Positions 1 through 13,301 of a DNA stretch of 64,000 nt are shown here, piece by piece (the first letter of the stretch is position 1; the number at the start of each line of letters is the position of its first letter). The notes beneath the pieces are model-generated. The model saw only the letters and a program-made list of their open reading frames with translations. It was not told where the DNA came from and searched no databases. The translations under genes and the position numbers were made by a program. The stretch comes from Rattus norvegicus (taxonomy: Eukaryota > Chordata > Mammalia > Rodentia > Muridae), in the NCBI RefSeq assembly GCF_036323735.1, contig NC_086024.1, forward strand, positions 64,334,424 through 64,398,423. The letters run 5' to 3'.

Positions 1-711
1 TCTAATTGCAACTGCAACCTCGAACATTCACTATTTTAGCTTCTGAGGAAAGCATAAACAAGTTCTAAAGACATGTGATACAGTTAATCTATGGACTTCC
101 ATTGATTCTTCTGCATAGCAAAAGTTAAAGCTTTAACAAATAAGTCTCTAAGCTGATAAAACTGAGCCAGGACAATACTGAAGTCACACAAACTCATCTG
201 AAACTCTACAGTAGCCACCACAAATGAAATGCATGCCAATGTTGGCTTTAAAACTAAATTCATTAGCCTTCTAAAATTCTATCTCTGGAAAAGATTATCT
301 GATTTTTAAAAGTCAAGAACGGATCTTTTTCAGATTACATTTGATTTTCCATGTGTTAGTATCATATAAGCATTTTATATATGTGAATTAGCCACTGTGA
401 ACATGGAGATCATAAAAGTGGGGAGAATGACTGCTTTTGTGTTTAGTTTCTTACATGAAATTTATATTTGCTCTTTATTTTATTATCTATATTAAGAGGT
501 ACTGTTGCCACTGTAGTGAGATGTTTTCAATGGTAATGGTCATTTGATGTGAAATGGTGAAGCATTTTAAAGAAATAACTTAGTAGGAATTCAGACTTAC
601 AATCAAAGTAATTGCACTCTCTGCTCTAAAACCTCATGCTTGGGCATCTCATCATAAATGGTGCATTTGGAAATTAGCAAGTTCAAATTTTGCTGTAGTA
701 GCATTAGAAAT
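1..711. other. Intronic sequence, nothing recognised
   Basis: AT-rich sequence upstream of the first SINE. I see no exon, RNA gene or clear repeat. It is assigned to the large Immp2l intron only by position. Confidence 0.5.
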
Positions 712-811
712 TTTTTTTCTTGTTTTTTTTTTTTTTTGGAGCTGGGGACAGAACCCAGGGCCTTGCAGTTGCTAGGCAAGCGCTCTACCACTGAGCTAAA
801 TCCCCAACCCC
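712..811 (-). mobile_element. ID SINE (tRNA-Ala-derived), antisense
   Basis: Read on the minus strand it starts GGGGTTGGGGATTTAGCTCA, has the tRNA-like A and B box region and ends in an A-rich tail (the T-run at 721-737). It is flanked by the 8-bp duplication TTAGAAAT at 704-711 and 812-819. Such ID elements are especially abundant in rat. It is a retroposed copy, not a tRNA gene. Confidence 0.95.
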
Positions 812-819
812 TTAGAAAT

Positions 820-1853
820 ATTTTTATTTGCTAATCATTGATATAGATATTATATTTCGCCATCTTGACTAATATAGTTCTCATTTCCTGAAACTGTTTC
901 AGCTTTAACTCAGTCAGTACTTATATTACTTAACATAGACAGGAATGAAAATGTATGTTTGTCTTTTCTGAACCCTATACAACTTTAAAAATTAGCTTTA
1001 GAAAAATTACTTAGGTCATATGCTTCTCACTGTGGAGGCTCAGAGAGAAACACAACATTGCAGGGAGCAGATATATCATGATAATTCTGAGCTAACTTCT
1101 TTCACCACAGACAAAGCATTCCAAATCTTATGTGTTACACCATTAGCCCTCAACGTGCCTTCTAGAGAGAACTGGCCTACCACCTATCAAAAACACACTA
1201 GGGAGTGAAACAGTTTTTCCCTTGTTTTCTTTTTTGCCAACTATTTCTTTCTTTCTTTTTTTAATGGAGATATAGTCACTTCATTCTCTCTCAGTTGTGA
1301 TAGTCTTTGGTACAACATGAGGCCAAAATGCAGTCCATGCCTGGTGGCAACATTGCATAACTGTCTCATATTGCCAACAGATGCCTTAACTGTGAGTGTA
1401 ACCGCTCAGCTATAGAAAGTGTTTCTGATCAAAAAAGGCTTTAGTATCCCACATGTTCCTCTAGTACCTTTCCTTCCCCTCAGGCTCACTTCAGAGGGAA
1501 AACAGAGTAAGGGCTCATTTTCCTTCAGCAAACAGTTTTTCAAATGCATTTTATCCCTGAAGAAAAATATATTATATGCATGCAGTTTTATTAATAATTC
1601 ATTCTTTAATCATAGTAAGAGTCCCTGTCCATTTCAGGGTCCAATAGGAGAAAAAGGAAGAACAGTTTTTTCCCAGGTAAACAATCACCACCATTTTGTT
1701 CTACATGTAGGTTACTGGACCAGATTTTAATGAACACTGAAATTGAGTCTCAATACTTCAACATAATTAAGATAGTACACTCATATTTCTCTTTCCACTG
1801 AAACCCAAACTGTGTCTTTTGGTGATACTATTTGGGAGACATTTTTGTTTCTT
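820..1853. other. Intronic sequence, nothing recognised
   Basis: Unique-looking AT-rich sequence. The short open frames at 1020-1208 and 1419-1730 show no recognisable domain and lie in sequence without coding character. Confidence 0.45.
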
Positions 1854-2221
1854 TGTGGTAATTTGAGAATGACCCCCATAGGCTCATATATTTGAGTGCT
1901 TGGTCCCCGGCTGAGGTGACTATTTGGGAAGGACTAGGAGGCATGAATTATTGGAGGTATGTCACTGGTTGTGGGTTTTCAAAAGCTTATACCAGGCTCA
2001 GTCACCCTGATTCTATTTGCTTGCAATTATGGATTCAATGAAAACTTTAAGCTGCTGTTCCAGAGCCATACTAAACCTGCCTGCCTAACACCACATTCCC
2101 TGCCCTGATGGTCATGGACTAACCCTCTGAAATTGTAAGCCAGCCCCCAGTTAAATGCTTCCTTTTATAAGCTACCTTTGTTTTGCTTTTTCATCATAGC
2201 AGCAGAACAGTAACTAAGACA
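1854..2221 (+). mobile_element. ORR1-type MaLR solo LTR
   Basis: It begins TGTGGTAATTTGAGAATG and ends in the typical GTAACTAAGACA. In between are the recognisable blocks CCCCATAGGCTCATATATTTG, shortened here as CATAGGCTCATATATTTG, and TGTAAGCCAGCCCCCAGTTAAA before the 3' end. This order matches the rodent ORR1 LTR as I remember it. No internal retroviral sequence is attached, and no clean 5-bp target duplication is visible. Confidence 0.8.
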
Positions 2222-4568
2222 CTCTCTCACGGTAGCCGATGTCAGACATGTCTACCTACTCTTAAGACCACTTGCTTCTACAGCCCTTTTCGGATTTACC
2301 ACCCCCACCTCTTGAAATCTGGAGCATGTGATATCATACCTGACTCAGATCATGCTAGGGAGACTTTCTGTGCCTGTGTCTATATCATGACTCTTCTGCT
2401 TCAGGTTGTATCATTAAACAATAGGCTTTGGGGCCTAACTCAAACTTACATTTAACTGAAACTGCTGATTCTAACCGTGAACCCTCAACTCTAATTCTCT
2501 GGATAAGACACCACTAATGTTTGCTACTCTTTAATGTGTGCTTAACTTAATTCTTTGCTTCAGTTGTCAAACTTATTTCTGTGTCCCTGAGTTGATGACA
2601 CAGTCTGTTTAGATGCCTTCATAAATTCTTGCAGTATCCAGAAGCCTATTTCAATGTATGTAAAAATATTTTTCTGGCTGGGATCTGAATGTTTCCTTCC
2701 ATGTATCAAATTTTGTAATATGAAATAGGAGTAATGAGCATGTTGATAAATCTGATGACTATAGTTTTAATATGAGCTATCCACATTTCGTTATTGTGAG
2801 GATGTTCTCTTTATTTATTTTGCCTCAATCTGAAGGAATCTGAGTGTGTACCTCCATGTAAATGAAGGAATTCATTAAAATGATTCAACATGATAGTAAG
2901 ATCTATCTCCATATAAATAATTTTCAAACCAAACTCTCAGTCATATCAAAGGTGCCTGTCTGTATGTCTATCCTAAAGCCTCTTATTTAGTGATAATGAA
3001 AATTTATATTTTTCCTAGCCAGGAAATGAAAATATATATTAGAAATGAAATAAGTCTAAGAAAAGGAAGCAGAAAAATGTGGCCTAGTTTGTCTATAGAA
3101 TTCTGTCTTTTCTGAGCCTACCTTACTCTTTCCTTCACATGCTAAATCTGTAGATAATTCCTGGAGTATTTCTCTAAGGAGCCCGCAGATACGCTGATAT
3201 GGTTAAAGCCATAACTATTCAATTAGGACTCTGTTATAAATCAGCCGATGGCTAAGTTGTTTTAGCAGGGACAATCACACGGAGAGTTCATTTCTTAATT
3301 TCCAGTGTAAGTGAAAGCATACATTTGAAAATAAAAACGTTGCCTTGCAGCAGTGTTACAGAGCACAGGGAAGGTTCGGAGCCTTTGTTTCATTGCTCTT
3401 CAGTGCTTTTGTGGTCTTCTTTAAAAACACAGCACTTATTTATCAACTTCTGCACAGGAATCTTTGTTAAAAACTCCCAGTCTGTGTTCGAGAGCAGAAT
3501 GTGTATATCAATAGGTAGAACTTTAGAACATTGGACTGTTTATAGTGTTGCCAAGGATCGTCTTTCATTCAGAAACACACTGAAAGCATGCATCAAGAAT
3601 GACTGTGATTAAAGTCACAAAAAGAATGTAAATTATCAATAAGTCAAAACTTTTGAGGTATGCTCTCGTGCAGCTAGGCCTCATCCCCATTCCATGGTTC
3701 ATAACTGGTATTGTTGAATATGTATGTGCTGTAACTGTAGCAACACACTGGTCTACCCTCTTGTTATTTGTAGTCTTGGGAAACTTTTGTAATCATGACT
3801 AAAACGAAAAAACAACTAGGTTGAGATTTATGCATACATGTATATATTACATAAATATGCCTATACATTAAATTTGTAATCAATTTGAATTGCAAATGTC
3901 ATGTTAATGAAGTCATTGCAATTTTAGCTCTTTACCAAATAAGGACACATAGTTTGCCTAAACTAAAGAAATAGCTAGATATAGAAAATCTATTCACAAG
4001 TATAATCTTCTTACCTAGAACACTGTACTTCAGCCAGATAATAAATTCTTACATGGTTTATAGAAAAGATATACATGACAGATTGCTATGGTATGTACAT
4101 GATAAATAATTTTAAAGGTGTCTATCAATTACATTAAAAGAATAGAGAGAAAATGTAAAGTATATTTGAAGCAAATGCTAAAATTTTATTATAGATCATG
4201 ATGCCAAAAAAAATTTGGGTGATACAACAGCTGCTGCTGGTTGAGGCAAGTTAGGAAAAGTCTAAATGAGTATTTGCCCATTGTAAAAACTCAGAGGCAG
4301 AAATCAGTGTATATTCCCACTTTCCCTTAGAATGTTCTGCTTGAGTTCTTAGAAGCTCAGACTTATATCTTATAACTTAAGACTGGCCAATACTGTATCT
4401 TTCCATTTTAACTTTGCCTTCTCAAAGAATTATTTCCTCTTTAATACTCATATAGCACATAGTACCCACACCATTTTGCATACTGAGAATATAGCAATAA
4501 AGTCACTTGACAAAAGTCTCTTTCAACATAACCCAAATGCAATGTTATGCCTGTGGTGGAAACCTAAG
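2222..4568. other. Intronic sequence, nothing recognised
   Basis: AT-rich, no exon or clear repeat seen. Open frames here (for example 3325-3612) are short and have no family resemblance. Deep conservation cannot be judged from one sequence. Confidence 0.45.
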
Positions 4569-4671
4569 ACAAAACAAAACAAAACAAACAAACAAAAAAA
4601 CAAGCAAATAAGCAAAAACAAGCAAACAAAAACTCTGTGTGTGTGTGCGTATGCATGTGCGTGTGTGTGCT
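4569..4671. repeat. (AAAAC)n-like A-rich tract followed by (TG)n
   Basis: An AAACA-rich run from about 4569 to 4632 is followed directly by a TG-rich run to 4671. It may be the tail of an eroded retroposon, but no body is recognisable upstream. Confidence 0.8.
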
Positions 4672-7600
4672 GGCAGAAACGGATAAAGTAAGGGTTTAGG
4701 GTAAACTGTTAAGGTAATGTAAAGGGTTAGGAAGTGCCAGTTTAAAGCCTAGAAAATATTGTTATTGTATGATAATGAAATATAATTGCATTCAACTAGA
4801 GACTTGGAGAAACTAAGAGAGGGAACCAAACAGATACTGGGAGTGGGGGGAGCATATTAAGTAGAGAGATCATAAAGCATAGAATCTATGAGAAAACACT
4901 ATTCTTAGTGTAAATTAGATGGAAATGTCCTCAAAGGCCATAGGTGTTCATCTTGCTTTGTAGGAACCAAGGAATTGTCCAATCCAACATGGTCAAAGGA
5001 GGCTCACATTAATGTCTTGTAGAAAAGACTAATAAGAAGACAATGGAAAGAGATAAAAATTGGAAAGCAGCTTATTGGGCAATGCAGTGGTGCAAGAGAT
5101 GTGATTGTAGTTCAAAACTGTGATTACGACATTGATGAAAAGAAGTCAGACTCTGTATATGCTTAGACAAGCTAATAAGATTTGAAAATTAATATTAATA
5201 TTATGCTACTAAGGATAAAGCAGATTTAAAATTGCTTTAATACTCTTATCTTGGAAAGTTTGATATAATACCAGATGCAGAATGTGAACACTAAGACAGC
5301 ATAATGGGTAGAAAGAGAATCAGACCTTTGTTTTATATGTGTAGTTCTATTCATATGACACTCTGAATGGTGATAACAAGTATATGTTGGGTGTAGGTGC
5401 TTAACATTCAGAAGCTTGGAAAACATATAAATACACACATAGACATATAAGCATGCACGATACATATATGAAGGTTCATTTATGTGTACATAGATAAACA
5501 TATGGACATAAATGATGTTTGTACACATGAAAATGAATGGCAAGGCTAGGGAGTGAGTATAGATTAAGGGAAGAACGAAGTTTGGGTTCAATATCTAGAG
5601 ATCATGGATTAGGAAATCTGCAAGAGAAACAACACAGTCAACAGAAAAAAACATCAGAGAATAACTGTGTTCTATTTCATAAACCAAGTAACAAGCACAC
5701 TTCAAGGAGAGACTGGGCAGCTGCGTTAAAGGTACTGACTCCAACAGGAATGGTTTTGACGAAGGAAAACAGAAAGCCAATGGAGTGCATCAAGGAGAAA
5801 AATGAACAGGGGTTGTGGGGAAAGAATGGTAAAGAGTATAATGTAAGCATAGGGTGAAAATTGTTCATTTTTTGTTGATAGGACTGATCCAGCAAAGGGG
5901 GAGAAGTGGGTAATGGAATGGGAATTCAGAATGCTTTCCAGCCCACGGTGGACTTAAAAGGGGAAAAGTCAGACTCACAAGGAGAGTGTTGCAGCAGAGG
6001 CACAAAGGCAGCTGAAGCAGTCAGATGCTGAGAATCTGGGAGCTGCTGTCAAGTTACTTAATGACAATGAGAGTTTGGGGACACAGAATGTTAGATGAAA
6101 GGTGTCTTCCAAGAAAAAGATAACAGGGAGCTCTGCTTTTCTCAGTACAACATTTGCCAAATGCCCATACCTAATAGATGCTGAGTGAATGGGTGAACAT
6201 TTAGATAAATAGCTGCTGTGGGAATGCGCCTTTGTTTCAGGGGAATAAAGTAGTTATTTGTAAGCATCATTTTTGGTGTTGGAAGTCTATAAATTAACTT
6301 TAAAAATGCCCAATAACTCAAAAATATAATGCTGAAATACTATGATAAAGTCTCCATCATTTTTCCTCATCTGTAACTTTACCAACCACTGAGCTATTTT
6401 TTTTACATTGAGTTATCATCACAATCTCCTTTAAATTGATAAACCATTGTCTTTTAATTGGTTTTGGCGCTGAAAAACACTATCTGTGAGTTATTGCTGA
6501 TATTTATATTATTTACAATATAGCAATGTTAATTGAGTCTTGCGGTGCATAGGCATAATTGACCCTAAACACTTGAGAATTCTTTCTAGGCTCTAAATCA
6601 GCTAAACCTCTTAAGACCCAACAGAGGGTGCCGAGACAGGGAAGACCCGACTCTTCCTTTGACCAAAGGGTGTTTGGTTTACACCAAAACCAAAATGAAA
6701 ACCAATCAACGTAAAGATAAAAACAAAAGAAAATGTAAATCTCTAGCCTCGCTGAATGAACTTAGGCTCTTTATGTTGCTGTCTTGACCGTTAGTGAGGC
6801 CACTAGCATCCTTCAGTGTTCAGGTGACTATCTTGGGGCTCTGATGATACCCTATGAAAGGTAGCAGTAGTCTTCAATATTTATTGATTAGCTTCTTTAT
6901 GGAACATGGATTTGCTTTCCTCCCTTCTCCTAAATGGATATCTGTCTTCAAAAAAATCCAAATAATGGAATCAGAGTCCTTCTGTAAATCTGTAATTGCA
7001 GAAGACTGCATTTATCTTGACCACACAAACCTGTTCATACACAGATATAACTTCCTGTGTAGGGACACAAATAAGTAACAAATTATGTAGATTAATTATC
7101 TTCCTCACCGGAGCAGTGAGTCAGCACCTTGATGTCATGTGATTAAGAGGTGCTGGAGGGGATTATTGAATTGAATGGTGACATTACTAACAGCCAGATT
7201 TGGGTGGCTTCCCCTAGTATTACAAAGTATGAATGCATCTGTGCTGGATAAGTTTGATCTTAGCTTTATAAATAGTTCAGAACAAGCTCCTTGTTAATAT
7301 CCAAGACCTTATTTTTGTAACCCTGATAGAGGTATTAGCAGTAATAAGAAGCAACCTCTTTTTTTGTTTTCCTTTAGCCTCCATAAGGGTGAGGATACAG
7401 CCGAAGGAGTTCTTACTGCCGTATGCCAGGCAGCGTCTCTGGGCAGACAATTCACAAACCTGTAATTAAGACAGCTGGGATTCTCCATGTAACCAACAGC
7501 TTGATTGGAGAGCAGCAGAATGATAGCCATGCAAACAGAAGCATGGGCACAAATCTCTGAACGTGGAATATTAAATTCGCGTATTCTAAAGCTTCTGATG

Positions 7601-10600
7601 AGAAAAGCTCATGTTTTTAGGCTTCACTCCCATACTGCTCATGACAGCTCTTATCACTGCCTTGGGAAAGCTTACATTTAGATTTAGCCACCTTCATTGG
7701 TTTGATGTAATATCTGAGGATTTTTTTTTCTCTGTGTAGCTACCTGAACTTTTCAAAATTGACTTTGCATTTGCATTCTTAAATGTCTAATTCTTTTGCA
7801 TGATTAAATGTCTAATCAATTTCTAGACATTAAGGAAACAAACCAGCTATGTAGCTTACTCTAAGAAAGGAATTGCACAGATAGAGCAGGTCACTGCACA
7901 CATACCAGAAATGCATGCCTGACACGGGACCTTGATGCTTCATTTCCTTTCCGTGACGTCAGTACTCAAAGATAGTGCTTATTCTGTTATGTTCAGATTC
8001 CAGTGGCCATGGTACTGTGTTTACTCTTGGTATAATAATGATTTCTCATAATATCATATAAACTTAGGCTCATAGTACTAATTATTTACTACCTTTTATA
8101 AAGTCTTTACTTCATGACTGAAGTAATTCATAGAAATTCTCAAGGCAACTCCATGAGGTTTCTCCTCCCTTCCTCCTCCTTTTTTGCTTCTGTGGGAATT
8201 TATGTAATTTGGACAAGGCCACTTGAATAATGTAGTAAAATCAACATTTTATGTAGACTGCTCTCTCCCCTAGGCCATTGGGGTTTGCCTTTCCTTTTAA
8301 TTATTGCCTTCCCTTCAGAATTTATGGATGTTACCTTGATTCATTTTCAAATAAAATCTACCAATAGGTGTATTACTTGAAGATATATAAAATGACATCT
8401 CAAAATTTGTTCAGTACATATCATATGCTTTTAGTTGAAAATTCCCAATACAAATGAGACAGCCATTCAGTGAAGAATGACTCCTGGATTAGAACTAATA
8501 ATCTGAAAGTATTCAATGCATTTCCCCATTTCTAACATGTATTGTCACTTTTTATAATTTGTACTCAACTATAATCTAGTTAAAGTTTGAAAAATTAGAA
8601 ATCAACAATTTAATTCCAGTAGCAGTTTTTACTTTGTAATTCATGAAATCCACAGATTTTTGTGTGACTTTTAATTTTATTTAATAGATCAGTTTTGATT
8701 ACATAAAGAAATTTATATGCAAATTACTGGCATTTTGCCTTCATGTACAGGTTAATGAAAAAAAAGCCCACAGTTTTGGCAAATGTAGTATACATGTTTA
8801 TAAAATAGATATATAGGCATATGTTATCTATGCTTATAGCTAATAACAGGCCACACAAATTGAAAGTAATAAATAGTTTTAGAGTCAGACTGAAATCATG
8901 CTATTTTGATCCAGTGTACAATAAAATGTAAATTGTGGGTAAATATGTTAGTAATAATTGCATGCTACTGGAAAATGAATGTGCTTATGTTTGGAGATTC
9001 CAGCAGTGGTTTCTCTTCACCTGCACTTCCCACACTTGCCTCTTATGTCAAAAGGATGTTCCACACTGTAAGAAAAGAACCTGTAATGAGGCATAACCTG
9101 CATGGTGTCATTACCGTGGTCCAGAGATGAGCAGCTTGGGGGTTTGTCCCCTGCCCTGTCCACTCGTTACTTGTCATTACCAGATTTTCAAGATCACATT
9201 AAGACCATCTGAAAATGGAACATTTTCAGTACTCATCTTCCTCTTGAGCAATTTCAAAACTTAAGACAGCTCGTCAGGGTCATATCGAGAGTCAGATGCC
9301 TGGGAAGTAGAATGATGTTTAGAGCACGATGGATAAACCAGCAGTCAGAATTATAGACACAGTCACTGCTAAGTCAGATGACTTTTCATTTGGTGAATCA
9401 AGGCTGTCTCTGCCAAGCATGCAGAAGATGTAGCCTCATCCTCTTTCTATTGCTGTATCTGCAGGCTTCAACTACCCAGGAATTAAGATAAAAGGTACTC
9501 ACCCACCTATGTCATAAATAATTCTAAATATCCTGCATATGCCTTAAGACAGGCACACCTATCTTCTGAAAGGTGGCAGGTGACCTAACTCTTCCAAATA
9601 TATTGACTCTTGATTGTGCTTGATACAACTGGCAGATTTGCTCTGTCTTGTCCTCCTTGCTCTTTTTCTGACCATCCTCACCAGTGAGCACACTTATTCT
9701 ACTTATGTTCATACCTATTCCTGAGTTAAGTAGATAGGTTTTGTCTTCGTTCTTTGGGCCTCAGAGTCTTCTGTCACACTAAGTTGACTTATTCCCGTGT
9801 CTTCTGCCATCTACTGTGTGCTGATTTTGTTGAGGTGACTTCCACAGTGCTATGGGTATATCAGAGTCAGACTCTTCCTTCCTTTTCTCTCCATTGAAAC
9901 GGTGTTCTAGAAATTCTTGATAGCTGGAAGTTTAGTTGACTTTATAGCACAAAGGAAAAAATGGTACTTATTATAGCTTTGTTTTGGCGTTCTATGTATG
10001 AGTTATAGAATGAATGGGCATTCTAATTCAGCTCATTTAGCTCTCATAATTGCTTGGCTGTAGAATGGAGGGGTTTGAATATGATTAATTTTGTAACCTT
10101 TGCTTGGCTGTGGAGAGCTTTCCACTTTTAACTGTATCTTCATCTTGCACAAACCACGAGGGGTTGCATCTTTACTCTCAGTGCCAGCTTTCTCTGAAGG
10201 TGCTACCTACAGAAACATTTGATAGAAAAGAGTCCTAGTCCGTCCATTGCAAACAGGAATTTGTAAATTGATCATTTGTGTGTCATTGAATGTTCTCTAT
10301 TAACTGTTTGCATTTATGCAATGATGCATTCGGAAATATTACTGTAGTGAGATCCTTCTAAATGTTTCTTTAATACACTGATGTGAGGCATAATGAACTG
10401 CCTTGGAAATTTTCTGAATAATTGTTTTCAAATAAAATAAAATAAAATCTGTTTCAAAGTTAATATAACAGCTGATGTCAGTTGACACTATCAAGTTTTC
10501 TTTGGTATCTCTAAAGAATTATGTAGGAGCATCTTGTTTTCCCCTAACAGTTTTTTATTTACATTTCTTTATACATGAGTAAATATAATAATATATGTTA

Positions 10601-11095
10601 TTAAAATGTCAGAGTTGTGATTCTGTGAATTTTAAGTATATTGAGAACCTCATCAAAAATTGATTTTATAAAAAATAATTGAAATAATTATTACATTTTT
10701 TTAGAGTAGCAAAATACTTTATACAATTACACTTTTTGATACTTTTGTGGAAGAGTTAATGAACTTTTTTGAATACTGCACAACTAGTTCTTACACTTGA
10801 ATTCTGCAGGAGTTGGGTTACTAGATTCTAGTCATGATTCTATATCTACCCATGACCTCTAACTGGTGATACATTGATGAACTGCCCATCAATGTCTTTG
10901 CCTATGTTTAGTATCTGTAAGAATTCTGTGTTGATCCAGTGCTCTGGTGACTAACTTAGAACTGTCTGGCTCCCTTATTTTCCTTTGGCCCATTTATAAT
11001 ATGAGAAAGAGGACGTGAAAACAAGGGTCAGAATTCTTGTATTTTCAATATACTTTAGGGGAATCGCCTATCTTTTGTTTTTTCATTTTTTCAGA
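4672..11095. other. Long intronic stretch, no gene or clear element seen
   Basis: About 6.4 kb of AT-rich, unique-looking sequence. A TA/ACATA-rich patch lies at about 5420-5515. The open frames at 5226-5591, 5537-5857 and elsewhere carry no recognisable domain and overlap one another on both strands, so none is called. Confidence 0.45.
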
Positions 11096-11310
11096 AAGAT
11101 TTATTTATTATATTTTATGTGTATGGGTGTATTTTACCTGAATGTATATATATAAATCATATGTATATGTGTGCCTGATGCCCATTGAGTCCACAATCCC
11201 CTGAAACTGGTTATAGTTGTGAACCACCAAATATAGTTGCTGGGAGGAAAAACTGGGTCCTCTGGAAGACCACCAACTATTCTCAACTACTGAGCCATCT
11301 CTCCGACCCC
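11096..11310 (-). mobile_element. B2-family SINE, antisense, diverged
   Basis: Minus-strand reading starts GGGGTCGGAGAGATGGCTCA, the tRNA-derived B2 head. It continues through the remains of the AACCATGTGGTTGCTGGGA region and ends in an AATAAATAAATCT-like tail at 11096-11112. The (TATA) expansion at about 11141-11165 is internal to it. Confidence 0.85.
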
Positions 11311-12739
11311 AAATTTACTGTTTTTTATTGTCCATAATATATATTGTAATTGTTATATGATAATTTTTTCCCAAAATGAAGCCCCATCATCCAAATTTAT
11401 GAACACCCTGTTTTATCTCTTTTATATCATGTCACCTTCTCAGGATATCTTGCAATTTGAGCCCACTCACAGCACTGCTGAGAATTAATATAAAAGGTTA
11501 TCAAGAACTTTCAGTTGAGGAGTGGACCGGTAGGATGTCCCTCCTGAGGTATTCTTAAAGTGATCAAAAGGAGAGAAATTCTGGCCTGAGAGTCAGCAAC
11601 ACCCATAGGGGATTAAGTAAGATGTACAGCTGTAAACGAGGATTGATTAACTACTTAAGTCCTTTTCTAGGTTTCTGGTCCCAGAACAGTGTTCTCTGTT
11701 AGGTGCTTGCAAAACAAAAACAAAAACAAGACAGATGGTTCCTCTGGAAAAAAAAAATAGACCGGACCTAGAATAGTGTGAGCTCAGGCCCAAAGCCTCT
11801 AGGGAAGATGGCCTGAAGACAGCAGCTTTCTCCCTGCATTGCCCTAATCTTCAAACTGGCAAGATTCATCTGTAATTTACCTTTGACTTTTTCCTCCTTG
11901 CCACATTTTGCTTCACAGATGTCAACTGAGAAAAAATTTGGCAAGGAAAATGCCCCTGTTACTCTAGTGTATGGTACGTCTTGCTTGGATAACTGTGAAT
12001 GGAGCGCCTATGATTACTAGACCAGTGAGAATTCTCAAGAACACGAAAGCCCTAACAGGGCATGAAAATTCACAGAATATCAGTAACTGTTTTAGGATAA
12101 TCTAATACATCCGGCAATATTTGAGAACGTGTTATAGCAATAAAACAAGACCTACAGATACTCAAATAAAGGAGCCATTAGGGCGTACTCTGAGGAATAC
12201 AGACATGCTTGTCAAAGCTAAACCAGTGATATCAGAAGGAAACATTGAGAAATCCTTGTCAAAAAAGTGCCGAAAGACAAAAGGAAACTATATTTGTGGG
12301 GGAACATATGATAGATGTCATTGATCATGGCAAAGTCTGGGACTATCGGAAAAATATGTGAAAGGAAATTAATCAAAGACACGTTAGGAAAATAACAAGG
12401 GTGGAAGGAGCTGTGTCTTTTCCTCTTCTCATGTAGCATTGCACATCTAGAAACACTCTCAAGTGTGTGAGCACCAAGGTGGGACACAGGCTCACCGCAC
12501 CTCAGGAGAAGAGAAACCAGTTTGACCTGCAGCCACTTAATAAAGGAGGAAACACTGTCGTATAAAATAGATTTTTATCTAACTACTGAAGAGCATAAAC
12601 CATTATTTCCAAAGTCATCAAAGCAAACTTTCCCGTTGAAATGGTCTCTGTTCTAATTCTGCAAAGGCAAATTAAGATATTTTTAGAAGATCAGGGATTT
12701 AGAACATTTCATTCCTAAATGTGTGATGGTTAAATAGTG
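11311..12739. other. Intronic sequence with an unassigned segment
   Basis: Mostly unique. A segment at about 11930-12480 is less AT-rich and holds two modest overlapping open frames (12121-12324 plus, 12218-12487 minus). It resembles the texture of an eroded retroposon or ERV, but I cannot assign it to a family. Confidence 0.35.
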
Positions 12740-12805
12740 CTTTAAGTTGTTTTGTTATTGTTATTGTTGTTGTTGTTGTTGGTTTGTTTTGTTTTGCTTT
12801 GTTTT
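12740..12805. repeat. (TTG)n/(TTTTG)n simple repeat
   Basis: A GTT-rich tandem run grades into GTTTT units. It lies about 90 bp before an LTR-type repeat. Confidence 0.85.
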
Positions 12806-12897
12806 TAAAGGATGTTGGGATATGTTCCCGAGTCTTTTCTAGAATAATCAATTGCAATGGTCCCACTTTGTTGTTGTTGTTTTGCTATTGTTTGTTT

Positions 12898-13301
12898 ATT
12901 TTATATCAATTTGACACCTCTAGAGTCATCTGAGAGGAAGGGACTTTATTGAACTGAGAAACTGTCCATGAGATCTGGCTGTCTGAAAGCCTTATAGCGA
13001 ATTTCCTTGATTAGTCTTTGATGTGTGAGAGTGCAACCCACTGTGGGTGGTGCCATCCCTGAACTGGCTGTCTTGGGTGTTATAACAAACAATACTGAGC
13101 AAGCTTTAAGGAGCAAGTCTGTAAGCAACACTCCTCTGTGGCCTCTGCCTCCAGGGTCGTGCCTTGTTCAGGTCCTGCCCTGATTGCTCTCAGTAATGAG
13201 CTGTTAGAAGGCACTGTGGGTGAAATACAACCTTTCTTCCCAAAGTCACTCTTAGTCATGGTGCTTCATCCGAGCAATGGGAACTCTAACCAACCTAACA
13301 G
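12898..13301 (+). mobile_element. Rodent LTR-type repeat (MaLR-like), subfamily unresolved
   Basis: It shows a series of blocks known from a common murid interspersed repeat: TCAATTTGACA near the start, CCCACTGTGGGTGGTGCCAT at 13037-13056, GTGGCCTCTGCCTCCAG at 13138-13154, and a 3' part with CATGGTGCTTCATC. A related copy lies at 15093-15425. The family name is uncertain. There is no coding sequence. Confidence 0.65.

Noticed and set aside
712..811. tRNA-like sequence with A and B boxes (also at 15666-15760)
   Set aside because: Both have A-rich tails and target duplications, so they are ID SINE insertions and not tRNA genes.
4686..4732. Telomere-like AGGGTTTAGGG and GGGTTAGG motifs
   Set aside because: Only isolated units, no tandem TTAGGG array.
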